Notes: a model not told the origin generated them from the sequence alone. Numbered from the stretch's first letter, positions 1 to 9,414 are shown. The stretch: 64,000 nt of DNA from Candidatus Rhodobacter oscarellae (GCF_001078595.1 NZ_LFTY01000002.1:2165773-2229772), one strand, 5' to 3'. Program-made: numbers and translations.

Positions 1-2
1 AG

Positions 3-908
3 GCCGGCGATCTGACGAAACGCTATTACTACTGGCGGGCGACGTCCAAGGGCGGCACCTTTCCCAGCGAGAACTACTATTTCTGCACCACCGACGCCGC
101 CTTCACCATTGTGGGCGACGAGAATTGCGAACAGCGCGGCTACCAGCGAGAGGCCTTCACAGAGGTCGATACCGGCCAGTCCAAAGACTTCATCGTCAAC
201 CTCACCCTCCACGATCAGATCCCCGAGCACTCCCAGGACGCGCCGCTGCATTCCGACGAATTGCCGCAGAATGATGCGGGCGGCGGGTTCAACGCCCCGC
301 CCGGCACCCATGGCGAGCCCTATGCGATCGTGGGCCAGTTCCAGGGCTGCTACTGGGAGGGCGACGCGCATTATTGCGATGTGACCGCGGATGGCTGGAC
401 CTACACCGCCAGCAGTTTCACCCCGACAGACGCGGCGGTGATGGAAAGCCTCTCCCAGGTGCCGCTCTATGCGAATGTTCAAATCGACGGGGACCTTATC
501 TACTACGAAGGCAGCCAGGCCGAGGTCACGATCCGCAGCTTCGCGATCGCCAGCGGCGCGTCGCTGGCACAGCCTGACCCGGTCCAAAACGCGATGTCCT
601 TTGGCGAGATCCAGGATTTTCTGCAGGGCTATTGGAATTCAGATGACGATGACAGCTATGTCTGGATCATCGACGGCAATCAGCTCGATGAGATCTATGA
701 CGCCAACCTTCTGGAGCGCTCTTACTTCGAGATCCACCCCACCTGCGCGGCCTCCTACGGGCAAGGCCCCGTGATCATCGCCTACCCCGAGGTGGACGCG
801 CATGGCGACGGACCGGACTGCTATCTGATCACCCGCCTTGGCCAACGCGGGTTCGAACTGGCGGAGATGGTGAGCGGGCGCAGCTTATCTTTTACCTATT
901 CGAACTAG
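3..908 (+). CDS. DUF1036 secreted protein, C-terminal part (5' end outside window)
   Basis: The reading frame is open from the window edge to TAG at 906-908, so at least 301 residues are present and the N-terminus is missing. The first 60 or so residues are the end of a DUF1036 repeat (AGDLTKRYYYWRA, then FCTT and GDENC with 13 residues between the two Cys), matching the proteins at 46101 and 48021. After a linker comes a second region with FQGC...HYC and a third with LQGYW, both also found in the protein at 48021. By comparison with those genes it should carry a signal peptide and act outside the cytoplasm. Function is unknown. Family assignment is firm; role is not. Confidence 0.8.
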   Translation, partial: AGDLTKRYYYWRATSKGGTFPSENYYFCTTDAAFTIVGDENCEQRGYQREAFTEVDTGQSKDFIVNLTLHDQIPEHSQDAPLHSDELPQNDAGGGFNAPPGTHGEPYAIVGQFQGCYWEGDAHYCDVTADGWTYTASSFTPTDAAVMESLSQVPLYANVQIDGDLIYYEGSQAEVTIRSFAIASGASLAQPDPVQNAMSFGEIQDFLQGYWNSDDDDSYVWIIDGNQLDEIYDANLLERSYFEIHPTCAASYGQGPVIIAYPEVDAHGDGPDCYLITRLGQRGFELAEMVSGRSLSFTYSN

Positions 909-918
909 TTAACATTTC

Positions 919-954
919 GCGAGCACGAAGCCGCGTTGCGAGCACGAAGCCGCG
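919..954. repeat. Two tandem 17-bp units
   Basis: The 17-bp unit GCGAGCACGAAGCCGCG occurs at 919-935 and again at 938-954, 19 bp apart, just after the stop of the DUF1036 gene and before the convergent sugar transferase. No hairpin with a T-run is seen, so a terminator role is not supported. It may be simple slippage duplication. Confidence 0.6.
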
Positions 955-1070
955 CCTGCCCGGATCGCTTCTCCGCGATCCCAGTGAATATTCCGTTAAC
1001 CCCCAACTGTTCCATTAACCAAGGTTATGCGGGCAATGAGGCCCGCCGCAGGCGCTCCTATTGGTAGTCG

Positions 1071-1712
1071 CTACCGATAGCGCACCTTCAGAGGCCGCCC
1101 GCCGGGCAATCGCAAGATGCGCGCGGTCGTCCACCAGAAGATCCAGAAATCCAGGCAGACCGACTGGTTGCGCTGGTATATCAAGTCCAGGCGCGCCTTG
1201 CGGGGGATGCAGCGGCGCCGGTAGACCGCGTCGGTCTCGGCGGCGGTCTTGCAGCGCGCCAAGAGCCAGCCCTCATGGCGCGAGAAGAAGTAGCTTGCGA
1301 TCCCGGTCAGCCCGGGGCGGGACTTTAGCACTTCGCCGTAGATCTCGGGATAATCCTCGACATAGCGGCGCAGCGGCGGGCGCGGCCCCACCAGGCTGAC
1401 ATCGCCGCGCAGCACGTTCACCGCCTGCGGCAGCTCGTCGAACTTGGTGCGGCGCAGAAACCGCCCCACGCGGGTGACGCGCGCGTCCTTATCGCCGCCG
1501 GACACGCCCGCATCGTCGGGGTCGTTGACCATAGTGCGGAACTTCCACAGGTAGAAGGCCTGCGTCTGGGTCTTCATGCGCTCCTGGCGGAAGATCACCG
1601 GTCGCCCGTCGAGGATCAGGATCGCCGCGGTGATGATCAGCCCGATGGGCAGGATCAGCGGCGTGATCAGCAAGAGCACGCAGAGATCCAGCAGGCGCTT
1701 CGCCGGGGTCAT
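1071..1712 (-). CDS. Bacterial sugar transferase (undecaprenyl-phosphate glycosyl-1-phosphate transferase)
   Basis: A 213-residue monotopic phosphoglycosyl transferase of the WcaJ/PglC type, expected to load the first sugar phosphate onto undecaprenyl phosphate at the inner membrane. Visible are one N-terminal hydrophobic stretch ([20 protein letters not shown]), the FRQER and WKFRTM motifs, then [10 protein letters not shown] and [12 protein letters not shown]. The start at 1712 is chosen because its ATG overlaps the stop of the upstream epimerase (ATGA); an earlier in-frame start at 1730 would overlap more. With the epimerase and the divergent export lipoprotein it makes a small exopolysaccharide locus. 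The sugar substrate cannot be told. Confidence 0.9.
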   Translation of the reverse strand: MTPAKRLLDLCVLLLITPLILPIGLIITAAILILDGRPVIFRQERMKTQTQAFYLWKFRTMVNDPDDAGVSGGDKDARVTRVGRFLRRTKFDELPQAVNVLRGDVSLVGPRPPLRRYVEDYPEIYGEVLKSRPGLTGIASYFFSRHEGWLLARCKTAAETDAVYRRRCIPRKARLDLIYQRNQSVCLDFWIFWWTTARILRLPGGRPLKVRYR

Positions 1713-2542
1713 GGGCGGAACGCCTTCCAAGCGCGGGCGGCCTGCTGCGCCGAGACGGGTGCTGCGGCACCGGGCACCAGCGCGCTCAGCCTCTTGACCG
1801 ACATCTCTGACACGGCAAGCGCCCCCTCGGGCGCCGCCCGCGTCTGATAGGTCTGCCCCATCGCCGCCAGCAGGGCCCCCATCTCCAGCGCGGGCGCCGC
1901 GGCCAGGTTCAGCACAGGCGGCAGGCTCTGGCCGGACACGGCGCGCTCAATGAGGCGGTCCAGCACCAGCGCCAAGCGCTCGGCGTCGACATAAGAGCGC
2001 ACCGGTGTGCGCCCGTCGGGGAACTGGTCCAGCGTGATGGGGCGTCGCGCGGCCAGGTTCTGGCCAAGCACATCGGCGCCAACGACATTGCCCAGGCGCA
2101 GCTGGGTAAGCCCAAGCCCCGCCTGCGCCGCCAGCGCGTGGCTTGCCTGCTCCATCTCCAGCTTGGCCTGCCCATAGGGCCCGGCGGGCGCGGTTGGGCC
2201 GTCCTCAACGCTCAAACCCTCGGCGCGGCCGTACACGGCCATGCTCGAGGCCAGGAAGATATGCGGCGCGGCCGCCGCTATGTCTGTGGCGCGCAGCACG
2301 GCCAGGGCGATCTCGCGGTTGCCTGCCAGAGCCGCTTGCGAGCCCGCGGTGACCCCGGCCAGGCACAGCACGCAGCCGGCGCCCTCCAGATGCGGGGCAA
2401 GGCCGCTGGGGCCGTCCGCAAGCGCCCAGCGCCGCGGTCCCGCGCGCGAGACCCAGCGCATGTCGCCGCGCCCCGCCCAGGCCTGCGCCAACATGCGGCC
2501 GACGCGCGACCCGGCACCCACTATGACCGTTGTTTTGTTCAC
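1709..2542 (-). CDS. NAD-dependent epimerase/dehydratase (extended SDR)
   Basis: A 277-residue extended short-chain dehydrogenase. The nucleotide-binding glycine motif GAGSRVG lies near residues 9-15, a Ser-Ser-Met-Ala region (FLASSMAVYG) precedes the catalytic YGQAK, and RLGNVVG and PDGRTPVRSYV match substrate-side elements of nucleotide-sugar epimerases. It is translationally coupled to the sugar transferase downstream (ATGA overlap), so a role in nucleotide-sugar modification for a surface polysaccharide is the natural inference. Exact reaction unknown. Confidence 0.85.
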   Translation of the reverse strand: MNKTTVIVGAGSRVGRMLAQAWAGRGDMRWVSRAGPRRWALADGPSGLAPHLEGAGCVLCLAGVTAGSQAALAGNREIALAVLRATDIAAAAPHIFLASSMAVYGRAEGLSVEDGPTAPAGPYGQAKLEMEQASHALAAQAGLGLTQLRLGNVVGADVLGQNLAARRPITLDQFPDGRTPVRSYVDAERLALVLDRLIERAVSGQSLPPVLNLAAAPALEMGALLAAMGQTYQTRAAPEGALAVSEMSVKRLSALVPGAAAPVSAQQAARAWKAFRP

Positions 2543-2681
2543 TCAATCGGCTCCACCGAAAAGCGTTGCAAACTAATGAAGCGCAATGGCGGGCCGCACA
2601 AGCTTGTTTTCGGGTGTCTTTTTTGCTGAAACTCGATAGAAACACCATGATGAAAAGCGAGTCACCGGGGGGCGCATTCGT

Positions 2682-3782
2682 TTGCAACGGTTGATACTAT
2701 TGGTTGCCTGCGTGCTGCTTGTCGGCTGTAGCCTGCCGCGCGGCGCGGCGCTGCAATCCGAGATCGTGAACGCGGCCGGGGACGACGATGCGCCGTTTGC
2801 GGTCTACCCGGTCAACCGCGACACTGTCGAGACCTATGCCGGCTGGCCGCGCTGGCACGGCTATGTGGGCTGGGCGGGGTCGACCCGCGGCCCGGCGAGC
2901 CCGGTGATCCGCGCCGGCGACCGGCTGGACTTGGTGATCTGGGACAGCTCGCAGAACTCGCTGCTGCATATAGACGGCACCAAAGTGGTCGATCTGGCGG
3001 GCATCATCGTGGCCCCGGACGGCTCGATCTTCATGCCCTATCTCGACAAGCTCTACGTGGCCGGTCAGGGCCCGGAGGACGCGCGCAGCCAGATCCAGGA
3101 CGCCCTCAGCGAGGTGCTGCCCAGCGCGCAGGTGCAGATCGGCTACACCGCGGGGGCCAGCAATTCTGTCAGCCTCGTGGGCGGGGTTGCGGCGCCGGGC
3201 AGCTTCCCGCTGCCCAACCGGAACTTCTCGGTGCTCAACCTGATCTCGCTGGGCGGCGGCGTGCCGCCGGGCATGCGCAACCCGCAGGTCTCGCTGGTAC
3301 GCGACGGGCGCACGAATAGGACCTCCCTGGGCAAGCTCTATGACGACGCCTCGCTGGACGTGGTGCTGCGCGGCGGCGACAAGATCATCGTGGAACAGGA
3401 CGAGCGCTTCTTTCAGGCGCTGGGGTCTTCGGGCCGCGAAGAGCTGATCTATTTCAGCAAGGAGCGGATCAACGCGCTCGAGGCGGTCTCGCTTATGGGC
3501 GGGATCAACGACAGCCGGGCAGATCCCAAAGGCGTGCTGATCCTGCGCGAGTATCCCAAGGGCCAGGTGCGCGCCGACGGCAAGGGCCCGTCGCATAGCG
3601 ATGCGGTCTTTTTGGTCGACCTGACCACGGCGGATGGGCTGTTCAGCGCCAAGCGGTTCTTCATCCATCCCGGGGATGTCGTGCTGGTCACCGAATCCCC
3701 GATCACCAAAACGCAGACGATCTTTGGATTGATCGGCAGCGTGTTCGGGATCGTCGGGTCTGCACAGAATCTGAGCAACTGA
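2682..3782 (+). CDS. Polysaccharide export outer-membrane lipoprotein (Wza-like)
   Basis: A 366-residue outer-membrane polysaccharide export protein. It starts with TTG, has a short hydrophobic signal and a lipobox ending LLVGC (Cys16). A Poly_export domain follows (GDRLDLVIWD, VAPDGSIFMPYL near residues 85-130), then SLBB-like segments (VSLVGGVAAPGSFPL; GGDKIIVEQDERF; EAVSLMGGIND). No in-frame ATG gives a better start; the two ATGs near 2647 are in another frame. It is divergent from the epimerase/sugar transferase pair across 139 bp that must hold promoters for both. Role: passage of exopolysaccharide across the outer membrane. Confidence 0.9.
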   Translation: MQRLILLVACVLLVGCSLPRGAALQSEIVNAAGDDDAPFAVYPVNRDTVETYAGWPRWHGYVGWAGSTRGPASPVIRAGDRLDLVIWDSSQNSLLHIDGTKVVDLAGIIVAPDGSIFMPYLDKLYVAGQGPEDARSQIQDALSEVLPSAQVQIGYTAGASNSVSLVGGVAAPGSFPLPNRNFSVLNLISLGGGVPPGMRNPQVSLVRDGRTNRTSLGKLYDDASLDVVLRGGDKIIVEQDERFFQALGSSGREELIYFSKERINALEAVSLMGGINDSRADPKGVLILREYPKGQVRADGKGPSHSDAVFLVDLTTADGLFSAKRFFIHPGDVVLVTESPITKTQTIFGLIGSVFGIVGSAQNLSN

Positions 3783-3981
3783 GCCGTGGCATCCAGGGCG
3801 GCGGATCTTCGACCCGCAAGATGATAAGGCCAGAGCGGATAAGCCTTAAGGCCAGAGGCCAGATTTCCGTGATACCAAGCCCCTTGCGCCCTTTGGACCA
3901 AAGCGAATGCTCGCTAGGGTGCGGCTGGTGCGGACTGGGCCCATTTCGGTCGCACCGATACGCCATAGAACGAGAGCTTTG

Positions 3982-6807
3982 ATGCACCGACAACCTGCCC
4001 TCGATACCTCGCCGAAAGTCTCTGACGAGGTCCGCCAAACGACCTGCTACATGTGCGCCTGCCGCTGCGGCATCAACGTGCATATGAAGGACGGCCCCGA
4101 CGGCAAGAAACAGGTCGCCTATATCGAGGGCAACCGAGACCACCCGGTGAACCAGGGCGTGCTCTGCGCCAAGGGCTCGGCGGGGATCATGCAGGTCACC
4201 GCGCCGTCGCGGCTGCGCGCGCCTTTGAAGCGCGTGGGCGCGCGCGGCGAGGGCAAATTCGAAGAGATCAGCTGGGACGAGGCGCTGGAGCTGGCCACAA
4301 AGTGGCTCAAGCCGATCCGCGAGACCGACCAGTCCAAGCTGGCCTTCTTTACCGGGCGCGACCAGTCGCAGTCCTTCACCTCCTACTGGGCGCAGGCCTT
4401 TGGCACGCCCAACTACGCCGCCCATGGCGGGTTCTGCTCGGTCAACATGGCCGCGGCGGGGATCTACACGATGGGCGGGGCGTTCTGGGAGTTCGGCCAG
4501 CCCGACTGGGACCACACCAAGCTGTTCATGCTGTTCGGCGTGGCCGAGGACCATGACAGCAACCCCATCAAGATCGGGCTGGGCAAGCTGAAGGCGCGCG
4601 GCGCCAAGGTGATCGGGGTGAACCCGATCCGCACCGGCTATAACGCCATCGCGGATGAATGGGTGGGGATCACGCCGGGCACGGACGGGCTGTTCATCCT
4701 GGCGCTGGTGCACGAGCTTCTGCGCGCGGGCAAGATCGACGTGAACTACCTGGCGCGCTACACCAACGCGGGCGTGCTGGTGAACTGCAACGAAGAGGAC
4801 CCGGATTTTGGGCTCTTTTTGCGCGACGACCAGGGCTGCGCCCTGGTAATCGACCGCGCCACGGGCAAGCCCGCCCCCGCCGAGGCGGCGATCCCGGACC
4901 TGGCCGCCACGCATCGCCACGCGGGCGTGACCTATAAGCCCGTGCTGCACCTGATCGCCGAGCGCTACATGGACGCCGCCTACGCGCCTGAGGCCGTCGC
5001 CGAGCGCATCGGCATCTCCGCCGAGCGCATCAAGCGCATCGCGGGCGAGATCGCCCGGGTTGCCTTCGAAGAAGAGATCACCATCGACCAGGAATGGACC
5101 GATTTCCGCGGCAAGAAGCATGACAAGATGATCGGCCGCCCGGTCTCGTTCCACTCCATGCGCGGGATCTCGGCGCATTCCAACGGCTTCCAGACCTGCC
5201 GCGCGCTGCATATGCTGCAGATCCTGCTGGGCTCGGTCGAGGTGCCCGGGGGTTTCCGGTTCAAGCCGCCCTACCCCAAGCCGAGCTACGCCCACCCCAA
5301 GCCGCATTGCAAGGTGACGCCGGGCCAGCCGCTGGACGGCCCGCATCTGGGCTTTACGCATGGGCCAGAGGATCTGTGCCTCAAGGAAGACGGCTCGCCC
5401 GCGCGCATCGACAAGGCCTTCACATGGGAGAACCCCATGTCGGCCCATGGCATGATGCATATGGTGATCTCGAACGCCCATGCGGGCGACCCGTATGAGA
5501 TCGACACGCTGTTTATGTATATGGCGAACATGTCGTGGAACTCGTCGATGAACACGTCTGAGGTGATGCGCATGCTCACCGACAAGAAGGACGATGGCGA
5601 GTATAAGATCCCGCATATCATCTACTCCGACGCCTATAGCTCGGAGATGGTGGCCTATGCGGATCTGATCCTGCCCGATGCGACCTATCTGGAGCGCCAC
5701 GACTGCATCTCGCTGCTGGACCGCCCGATCTGCGAGGCGGACGGCGCCGCGGACGCGATCCGCTGGCCCGTGGTGGAGCCCGACCGCGACGTGCGCGGGT
5801 TCCAGTCGGTGCTCTGCGAGCTGGGCGCGCGGTTGGACCTGCCGGGCTTTGTCAACGAGGATGGCAGCCAGAAATACGCCGATTACGCCGACTACATCGT
5901 CAATCACGAGCGTCGTCCCGGCGTGGGGCCGCTCTCGGGCTTTCGCTCCGAGGAGGACACGGGCCGCGGCCCGGTGAATCCTGCGCAGATGGATAAATAC
6001 ATCGAGAATGGCGGCTTCTGGCTCAAGCACATCCCCGACGAGGCGAGATACTATAAGCCCTGGAACATGGCCTACCAGGATTGGGCAGTGGAAACCGGGC
6101 TTTACGACAAGACCCTGCCCTATCTCTTCCAGCTCTATGTGGAACCGATGGCCAAGTACCAGCGCGCCGCGCGCGGGCACGGGCTGATCCAGCCGCCTGA
6201 CCATCTGCGCGAGCGCATCAAGGCCACGCTGGACCCGCTGCCGATCTGGTACCCGCCCTTCCTGGACGGCCATGCCGACCCCGAGGAATACCCCGTCCAG
6301 GCGCTGACCCAGCGCCCGATGGCGATGTACCACTCCTGGGGCAGCCAGAACGCCTGGCTGCGCCAGATCCACGGCGCGAACCCCTTGTATGTGCCGACCA
6401 AGCTCTGGCAAAAGCACGGCTTTGCCGAGGGCGACTGGGCGCGGCTGACCTCGCCCTCGGGCGAGATCACCGTGCCCGTGGTGCATATGGCAGCGCTGAA
6501 CGAGAACACCGTCTGGACCTGGAACGCCATCGGCAAGCGCAAGGGCGCCTGGGCGCTGGACACGGACGCGCCGGAGGTCACCAAAGGGTTCCTGCTGAAC
6601 CATTTGATCGACGAGCTTCTGCCGGAGCGCGGCGATGGCATGCGCTGGTCGAACTCTGACCCGATCACCGGCCAGGCCGCCTGGTTCGACCTGCGGGTGA
6701 AGATCGAGAAGGTCCGCGCCCCCGCCGAGGCGCAGCCCGCCCATCCCGCGCAAGGCTCGCCGGTGCCGGATGCCCCCGCGGACCGCAGCCAGAAGGTGGG
6801 CGCATGA
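3982..6807 (+). CDS. soeA: Sulfite dehydrogenase, molybdopterin catalytic subunit SoeA
   Basis: A large molybdopterin oxidoreductase of the DMSO reductase superfamily. The N-terminal [4Fe-4S] motif is C22-x2-C25-x3-C29...C62 and a likely Mo-ligand Cys152 sits in GGFCSVN. There is no Tat signal, which fits the cytoplasm-facing SoeABC enzyme that oxidises sulfite to sulfate and feeds electrons to the quinone pool. ATG at 3982 is preferred (GAGAG just upstream, motif at the usual distance); an in-frame ATG at 3907 would add 25 residues unlike the family. The order soeA-hydrolase-soeB-soeC and the absence of a signal peptide favour Soe over periplasmic DMSO or polysulfide reductases. Substrate is inferred from family and context. 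Confidence 0.85.
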   Translation: MHRQPALDTSPKVSDEVRQTTCYMCACRCGINVHMKDGPDGKKQVAYIEGNRDHPVNQGVLCAKGSAGIMQVTAPSRLRAPLKRVGARGEGKFEEISWDEALELATKWLKPIRETDQSKLAFFTGRDQSQSFTSYWAQAFGTPNYAAHGGFCSVNMAAAGIYTMGGAFWEFGQPDWDHTKLFMLFGVAEDHDSNPIKIGLGKLKARGAKVIGVNPIRTGYNAIADEWVGITPGTDGLFILALVHELLRAGKIDVNYLARYTNAGVLVNCNEEDPDFGLFLRDDQGCALVIDRATGKPAPAEAAIPDLAATHRHAGVTYKPVLHLIAERYMDAAYAPEAVAERIGISAERIKRIAGEIARVAFEEEITIDQEWTDFRGKKHDKMIGRPVSFHSMRGISAHSNGFQTCRALHMLQILLGSVEVPGGFRFKPPYPKPSYAHPKPHCKVTPGQPLDGPHLGFTHGPEDLCLKEDGSPARIDKAFTWENPMSAHGMMHMVISNAHAGDPYEIDTLFMYMANMSWNSSMNTSEVMRMLTDKKDDGEYKIPHIIYSDAYSSEMVAYADLILPDATYLERHDCISLLDRPICEADGAADAIRWPVVEPDRDVRGFQSVLCELGARLDLPGFVNEDGSQKYADYADYIVNHERRPGVGPLSGFRSEEDTGRGPVNPAQMDKYIENGGFWLKHIPDEARYYKPWNMAYQDWAVETGLYDKTLPYLFQLYVEPMAKYQRAARGHGLIQPPDHLRERIKATLDPLPIWYPPFLDGHADPEEYPVQALTQRPMAMYHSWGSQNAWLRQIHGANPLYVPTKLWQKHGFAEGDWARLTSPSGEITVPVVHMAALNENTVWTWNAIGKRKGAWALDTDAPEVTKGFLLNHLIDELLPERGDGMRWSNSDPITGQAAWFDLRVKIEKVRAPAEAQPAHPAQGSPVPDAPADRSQKVGA

Positions 6808-6845
6808 TGCTGGTTTCGAATTTTGCTTGCGCAAAATCCGACCGA

Positions 6846-6878
6846 CCGGGGGGGCTCTGCCCCCCCGGACCCCCCCGG
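6846..6878 (+). terminator. G/C-only hairpin inside the soe cluster, possible attenuator
   Basis: CCGGGGGGG at 6846-6854 pairs perfectly with CCCCCCCGG at 6860-6868 (9 bp, 5-nt loop CTCTG). A second copy of the 3' arm follows at 6870-6878, so two alternative hairpins are possible, and GATATTTTT comes next. It lies between soeA and the hydrolase gene. It could reduce read-through so that soeA is made in excess, or it could be a dispersed intergenic repeat; only one copy is present here. Confidence 0.4.
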
Positions 6879-6913
6879 GATATTTTTAAACCGAAGAAGC
6901 GGACAAGGCTTGG

Positions 6914-7771
6914 ATGAGCTGGGTCACCGGGCATAACGGCGTGCGCTTGCATGTGGCGACGGCGGGCGACCCCGCCGCCCCGGCGCTGCTGCTGATCCAT
7001 GGCTGGTCGCAATGCCATCTGTCCTGGACCAAACAGCTTGAGGGCCCGCTGGCCGACCGCTTCTTTCTGGTGGCCCCCGACCTGCGCGGGCATGGCGCCT
7101 CCGACAAGCCCGACGCGCCAGAGGCCTATGACAACTCCGCCCCATGGGCAGGCGACATCGCAGCGATCATCGACCAGCTTGACCTGAACCGGCCCCTGCT
7201 TGTGGGCTGGTCCATGGGCGGCAAGGTGATGCTGGACTATCTGGCGGTGCATGGCGACGCCGCTCTGGCGGGCGTGGCCCTGGTGGGGTCGGCGGTGACC
7301 TCTGGCCGGTCGCAGCCCGCGGAGGCCGCGGCCCAACGCGGCGCCGACGTCGCTGTCGCCGCCCAGGGCATGTATAGCGAGGACCTGGGCGCGAACCTTG
7401 CGGCCACGCTGGCCTTTGTGAAGGCCTGCACGGCCCAGCCCGTGGAGGCGGACACGCTGGCCTGGATGATGGGCTACAACATGCTCTGCCCGCCGCATAT
7501 CCGCGCCGCCGCGCGCCTGCGCCATGACGACTACCGCGATGTCGCCCGCGCCACGCGCGCGCCCGCGCTGGTGCTCTGGGGCGACCAGGACCGGCCCATG
7601 CCGCGCGCGCTCTTTGACGAGAGCGTGGCCTGCTTTGCCGACCCGCACCCGGTGGTCTTCGAGGGCATCGGGCATTCGCCTTTCTGGGAGGCGCCGGAGC
7701 GATTCGACCAGGTGCTGGGCGATTTCGCCGCGGCGCAGCACCGGCGCGACACCGACGCAATACCGACGTGA
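6914..7771 (+). CDS. Alpha/beta hydrolase inside the soe cluster
   Basis: A 285-residue alpha/beta-hydrolase fold protein. Visible are the HGW oxyanion-hole region (LLLIHGWSQ, residues 26-32), the nucleophile elbow GWSMGG with Ser100, an acid candidate in LWGDQDRP and the catalytic His in GIGHSPFWEAP. No signal peptide, so cytoplasmic. The sequence resembles small-molecule esterases and C-C hydrolases. It sits between soeA and soeB on the same strand, 15 bp before soeB, so it is probably co-transcribed. It is not a known Soe subunit; whether it acts on a sulfur metabolite is open. Confidence 0.85.
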   Translation: MSWVTGHNGVRLHVATAGDPAAPALLLIHGWSQCHLSWTKQLEGPLADRFFLVAPDLRGHGASDKPDAPEAYDNSAPWAGDIAAIIDQLDLNRPLLVGWSMGGKVMLDYLAVHGDAALAGVALVGSAVTSGRSQPAEAAAQRGADVAVAAQGMYSEDLGANLAATLAFVKACTAQPVEADTLAWMMGYNMLCPPHIRAAARLRHDDYRDVARATRAPALVLWGDQDRPMPRALFDESVACFADPHPVVFEGIGHSPFWEAPERFDQVLGDFAAAQHRRDTDAIPT

Positions 7772-7786
7772 AACCGACGGGGTAAA

Positions 7787-8542
7787 ATGACCGATCTTCC
7801 GACCTCCACCGCCCGCAAGCTGGGCCTTGTGATCGACCTGGACACCTGCGTCGGCTGTCACGCCTGCGTGGTGGCCTGCAAGGGCTGGAACACCGAGAAT
7901 TACGGCGCGCCCCTGGCCGACAAGGACGCCTATGGCGCCGAGCCCGTGGGCTCGTTCCTCAACCGCATCCACAGCTACGAGGTGCAGCCCGCGAACGCCC
8001 CCGCGCAGCTGATCCACTTCCCCAAATCCTGCCTGCATTGCGAGGGCGCGCCCTGCGTCACCGTCTGCCCCACCGGCGCCAGCTATAAGCGCGTCGAGGA
8101 CGGGATCGTGCTGGTCAACGAGAGCGACTGCATCGGCTGCGGGCTGTGCGCCTGGGCCTGCCCCTATGGCGCGCGCGAGATGGACCCCGTTGAAAACGTC
8201 ATGAAGAAATGCACGCTCTGCGTGGACCGGATCTATAACGAGAACCTGCCCGAAATCGACCGCGAGCCCGCCTGCGTGCGCACCTGCCCCGCCGGCGCGC
8301 GGCATTTCGGCGACTTCGCGGACCCGGAGTCCAACGTCTCGCAGCTGGTGGCCGAGCGCGGCGGGATCGAGCTCATGCCCGAGCAGGAGACCAAGCCGGT
8401 GAACCGCTACCTGCCGCCGCGACCGAAAGATGAGTGGGCCAAGGACGCCGAGATCGACGTGCTGGCGCCCCTGCTCGCCCCGGTGGCGGAAGAACCAAAG
8501 GGCCTGCTGGGCTGGCTCGATAAGGCCTTGGAGAGACTGTAA
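7787..8542 (+). CDS. soeB: Sulfite dehydrogenase, iron-sulfur subunit SoeB
   Basis: A 251-residue polyferredoxin of the DmsB/PsrB/SoeB type carrying four cysteine clusters: CVGCHACVVAC from residue 21, CLHCEGAPCVTVCP, CIGCGLCAWACP, and CTLC...CVRTCP. It would pass electrons from the SoeA cofactor to the SoeC membrane subunit. No signal peptide, matching a cytoplasmic heterodimer. Its TAA shares one base with the soeC start (TAATG), so the two are translationally coupled. Length fits the family. Confidence 0.9.
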   Translation: MTDLPTSTARKLGLVIDLDTCVGCHACVVACKGWNTENYGAPLADKDAYGAEPVGSFLNRIHSYEVQPANAPAQLIHFPKSCLHCEGAPCVTVCPTGASYKRVEDGIVLVNESDCIGCGLCAWACPYGAREMDPVENVMKKCTLCVDRIYNENLPEIDREPACVRTCPAGARHFGDFADPESNVSQLVAERGGIELMPEQETKPVNRYLPPRPKDEWAKDAEIDVLAPLLAPVAEEPKGLLGWLDKALERL

Positions 8543-9414
8543 TGCACCCAGCCGGTTCCATCATCGTTTTCACCGCGCTCTCGGGGCTTGGCTTTGGCAT
8601 GCTGTTCTGGCTCGGGCTGGGGCACTTCACGCCAACCTACTGGACGGGCTTCGTTTTCTTCGCCGTGGCCTATGCGCTGTCGGTGGGCGGGCTGCTGGCC
8701 TCGACCTTCCACCTGGGCCACCCCGAGCGGGCGCTGAAGGCCTTCACGCAGTGGCGCTCCTCGTGGTTGTCGCGTGAGGGCTGGCTGGCCTGCATCACCC
8801 TGGGCGTGATGGGGCTCTATGCGGCAGCGCTGGTCTTTGCGGGCGCATGGCTGGCGCCGCTGGGCTGGCTTGGGGCGGTTGGCAGCCTGGTGACGGTCTA
8901 CGCGACCTCGATGATCTACGCGCAGCTCAAGACGGTGCCGCGCTGGAACCATTGGACGACCAACGTGCTGTTCCTGGGGCTCTCCCTGGGCGGCGGGGCG
9001 CTCTTGACCGGGGCGGTCTGGCCCGCGATCGTGCTGCTGCTGAGCACGGCGGCGGTGCAGGTCTATGCCTGGCGCGCGGGCGACCAGCGCCTGGCCGAGA
9101 GCGGAACCGATATGGCCACGGCCACCGGGCTGGGGGGCATCGGGGCGGTCACCGCCTTTGAGCCGCCGCATACGGGCGGCAACTACCTGACCCATGAGAT
9201 GGTGTTCGTGGTTGGCCGCAAGCACGCCCGCAAGCTGCAGAACATCGCCCTGATCCTGGGCTTCGCGCTGCCGGTGCTGCTGCTGATGCTGCCGTCCAGC
9301 CACCTTCTGGCTTTGCTGGCGATCGGGCTGCACTTGGCGGGGCTGTTTGTGCTGCGCTGGCTGTTCTTTGCGCAGGCCGAGCACGTGGTGGGGCTGTATT
9401 ACGGCAAGCGCTAA
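8542..9414 (+). CDS. soeC: Sulfite dehydrogenase, membrane anchor SoeC (DmsC family)
   Basis: A 290-residue integral membrane protein of the DmsC family with about eight hydrophobic helices, starting SIIVFTALSGLGFGMLFWLG and ending LHLAGLFVLRWLFFAQAEHVVGLYYG. The conserved STFHLGHPERALKAF and WLSREG motifs of the family are present near residues 53-80. It is the expected quinone-reducing anchor for SoeAB. Its start overlaps the soeB stop. It is the last gene of the cluster; a palindromic repeat element follows and the next gene is convergent. Confidence 0.88.
   Translation: MHPAGSIIVFTALSGLGFGMLFWLGLGHFTPTYWTGFVFFAVAYALSVGGLLASTFHLGHPERALKAFTQWRSSWLSREGWLACITLGVMGLYAAALVFAGAWLAPLGWLGAVGSLVTVYATSMIYAQLKTVPRWNHWTTNVLFLGLSLGGGALLTGAVWPAIVLLLSTAAVQVYAWRAGDQRLAESGTDMATATGLGGIGAVTAFEPPHTGGNYLTHEMVFVVGRKHARKLQNIALILGFALPVLLLMLPSSHLLALLAIGLHLAGLFVLRWLFFAQAEHVVGLYYGKR

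Noticed and set aside
3703-6834. Very long minus-strand open frame opposite soeA (over 1000 codons)
   Set aside because: Its product is rich in Arg, His, Gly and Ala with no domain, and it is the mirror of a high-G+C coding gene. soeA on the plus strand has all family motifs.
6914-7771. Hydrolase considered as a haloalkane dehalogenase or arylsulfatase-like sulfite-releasing enzyme
   Set aside because: The nucleophile is Ser in GWSMGG, not Asp, so a dehalogenase is excluded; nothing identifies a sulfatase.
6665-8305. Minus-strand open frame opposite the hydrolase and soeB
   Set aside because: Same antisense artefact; both genes on the plus strand have clear active-site and cysteine motifs.
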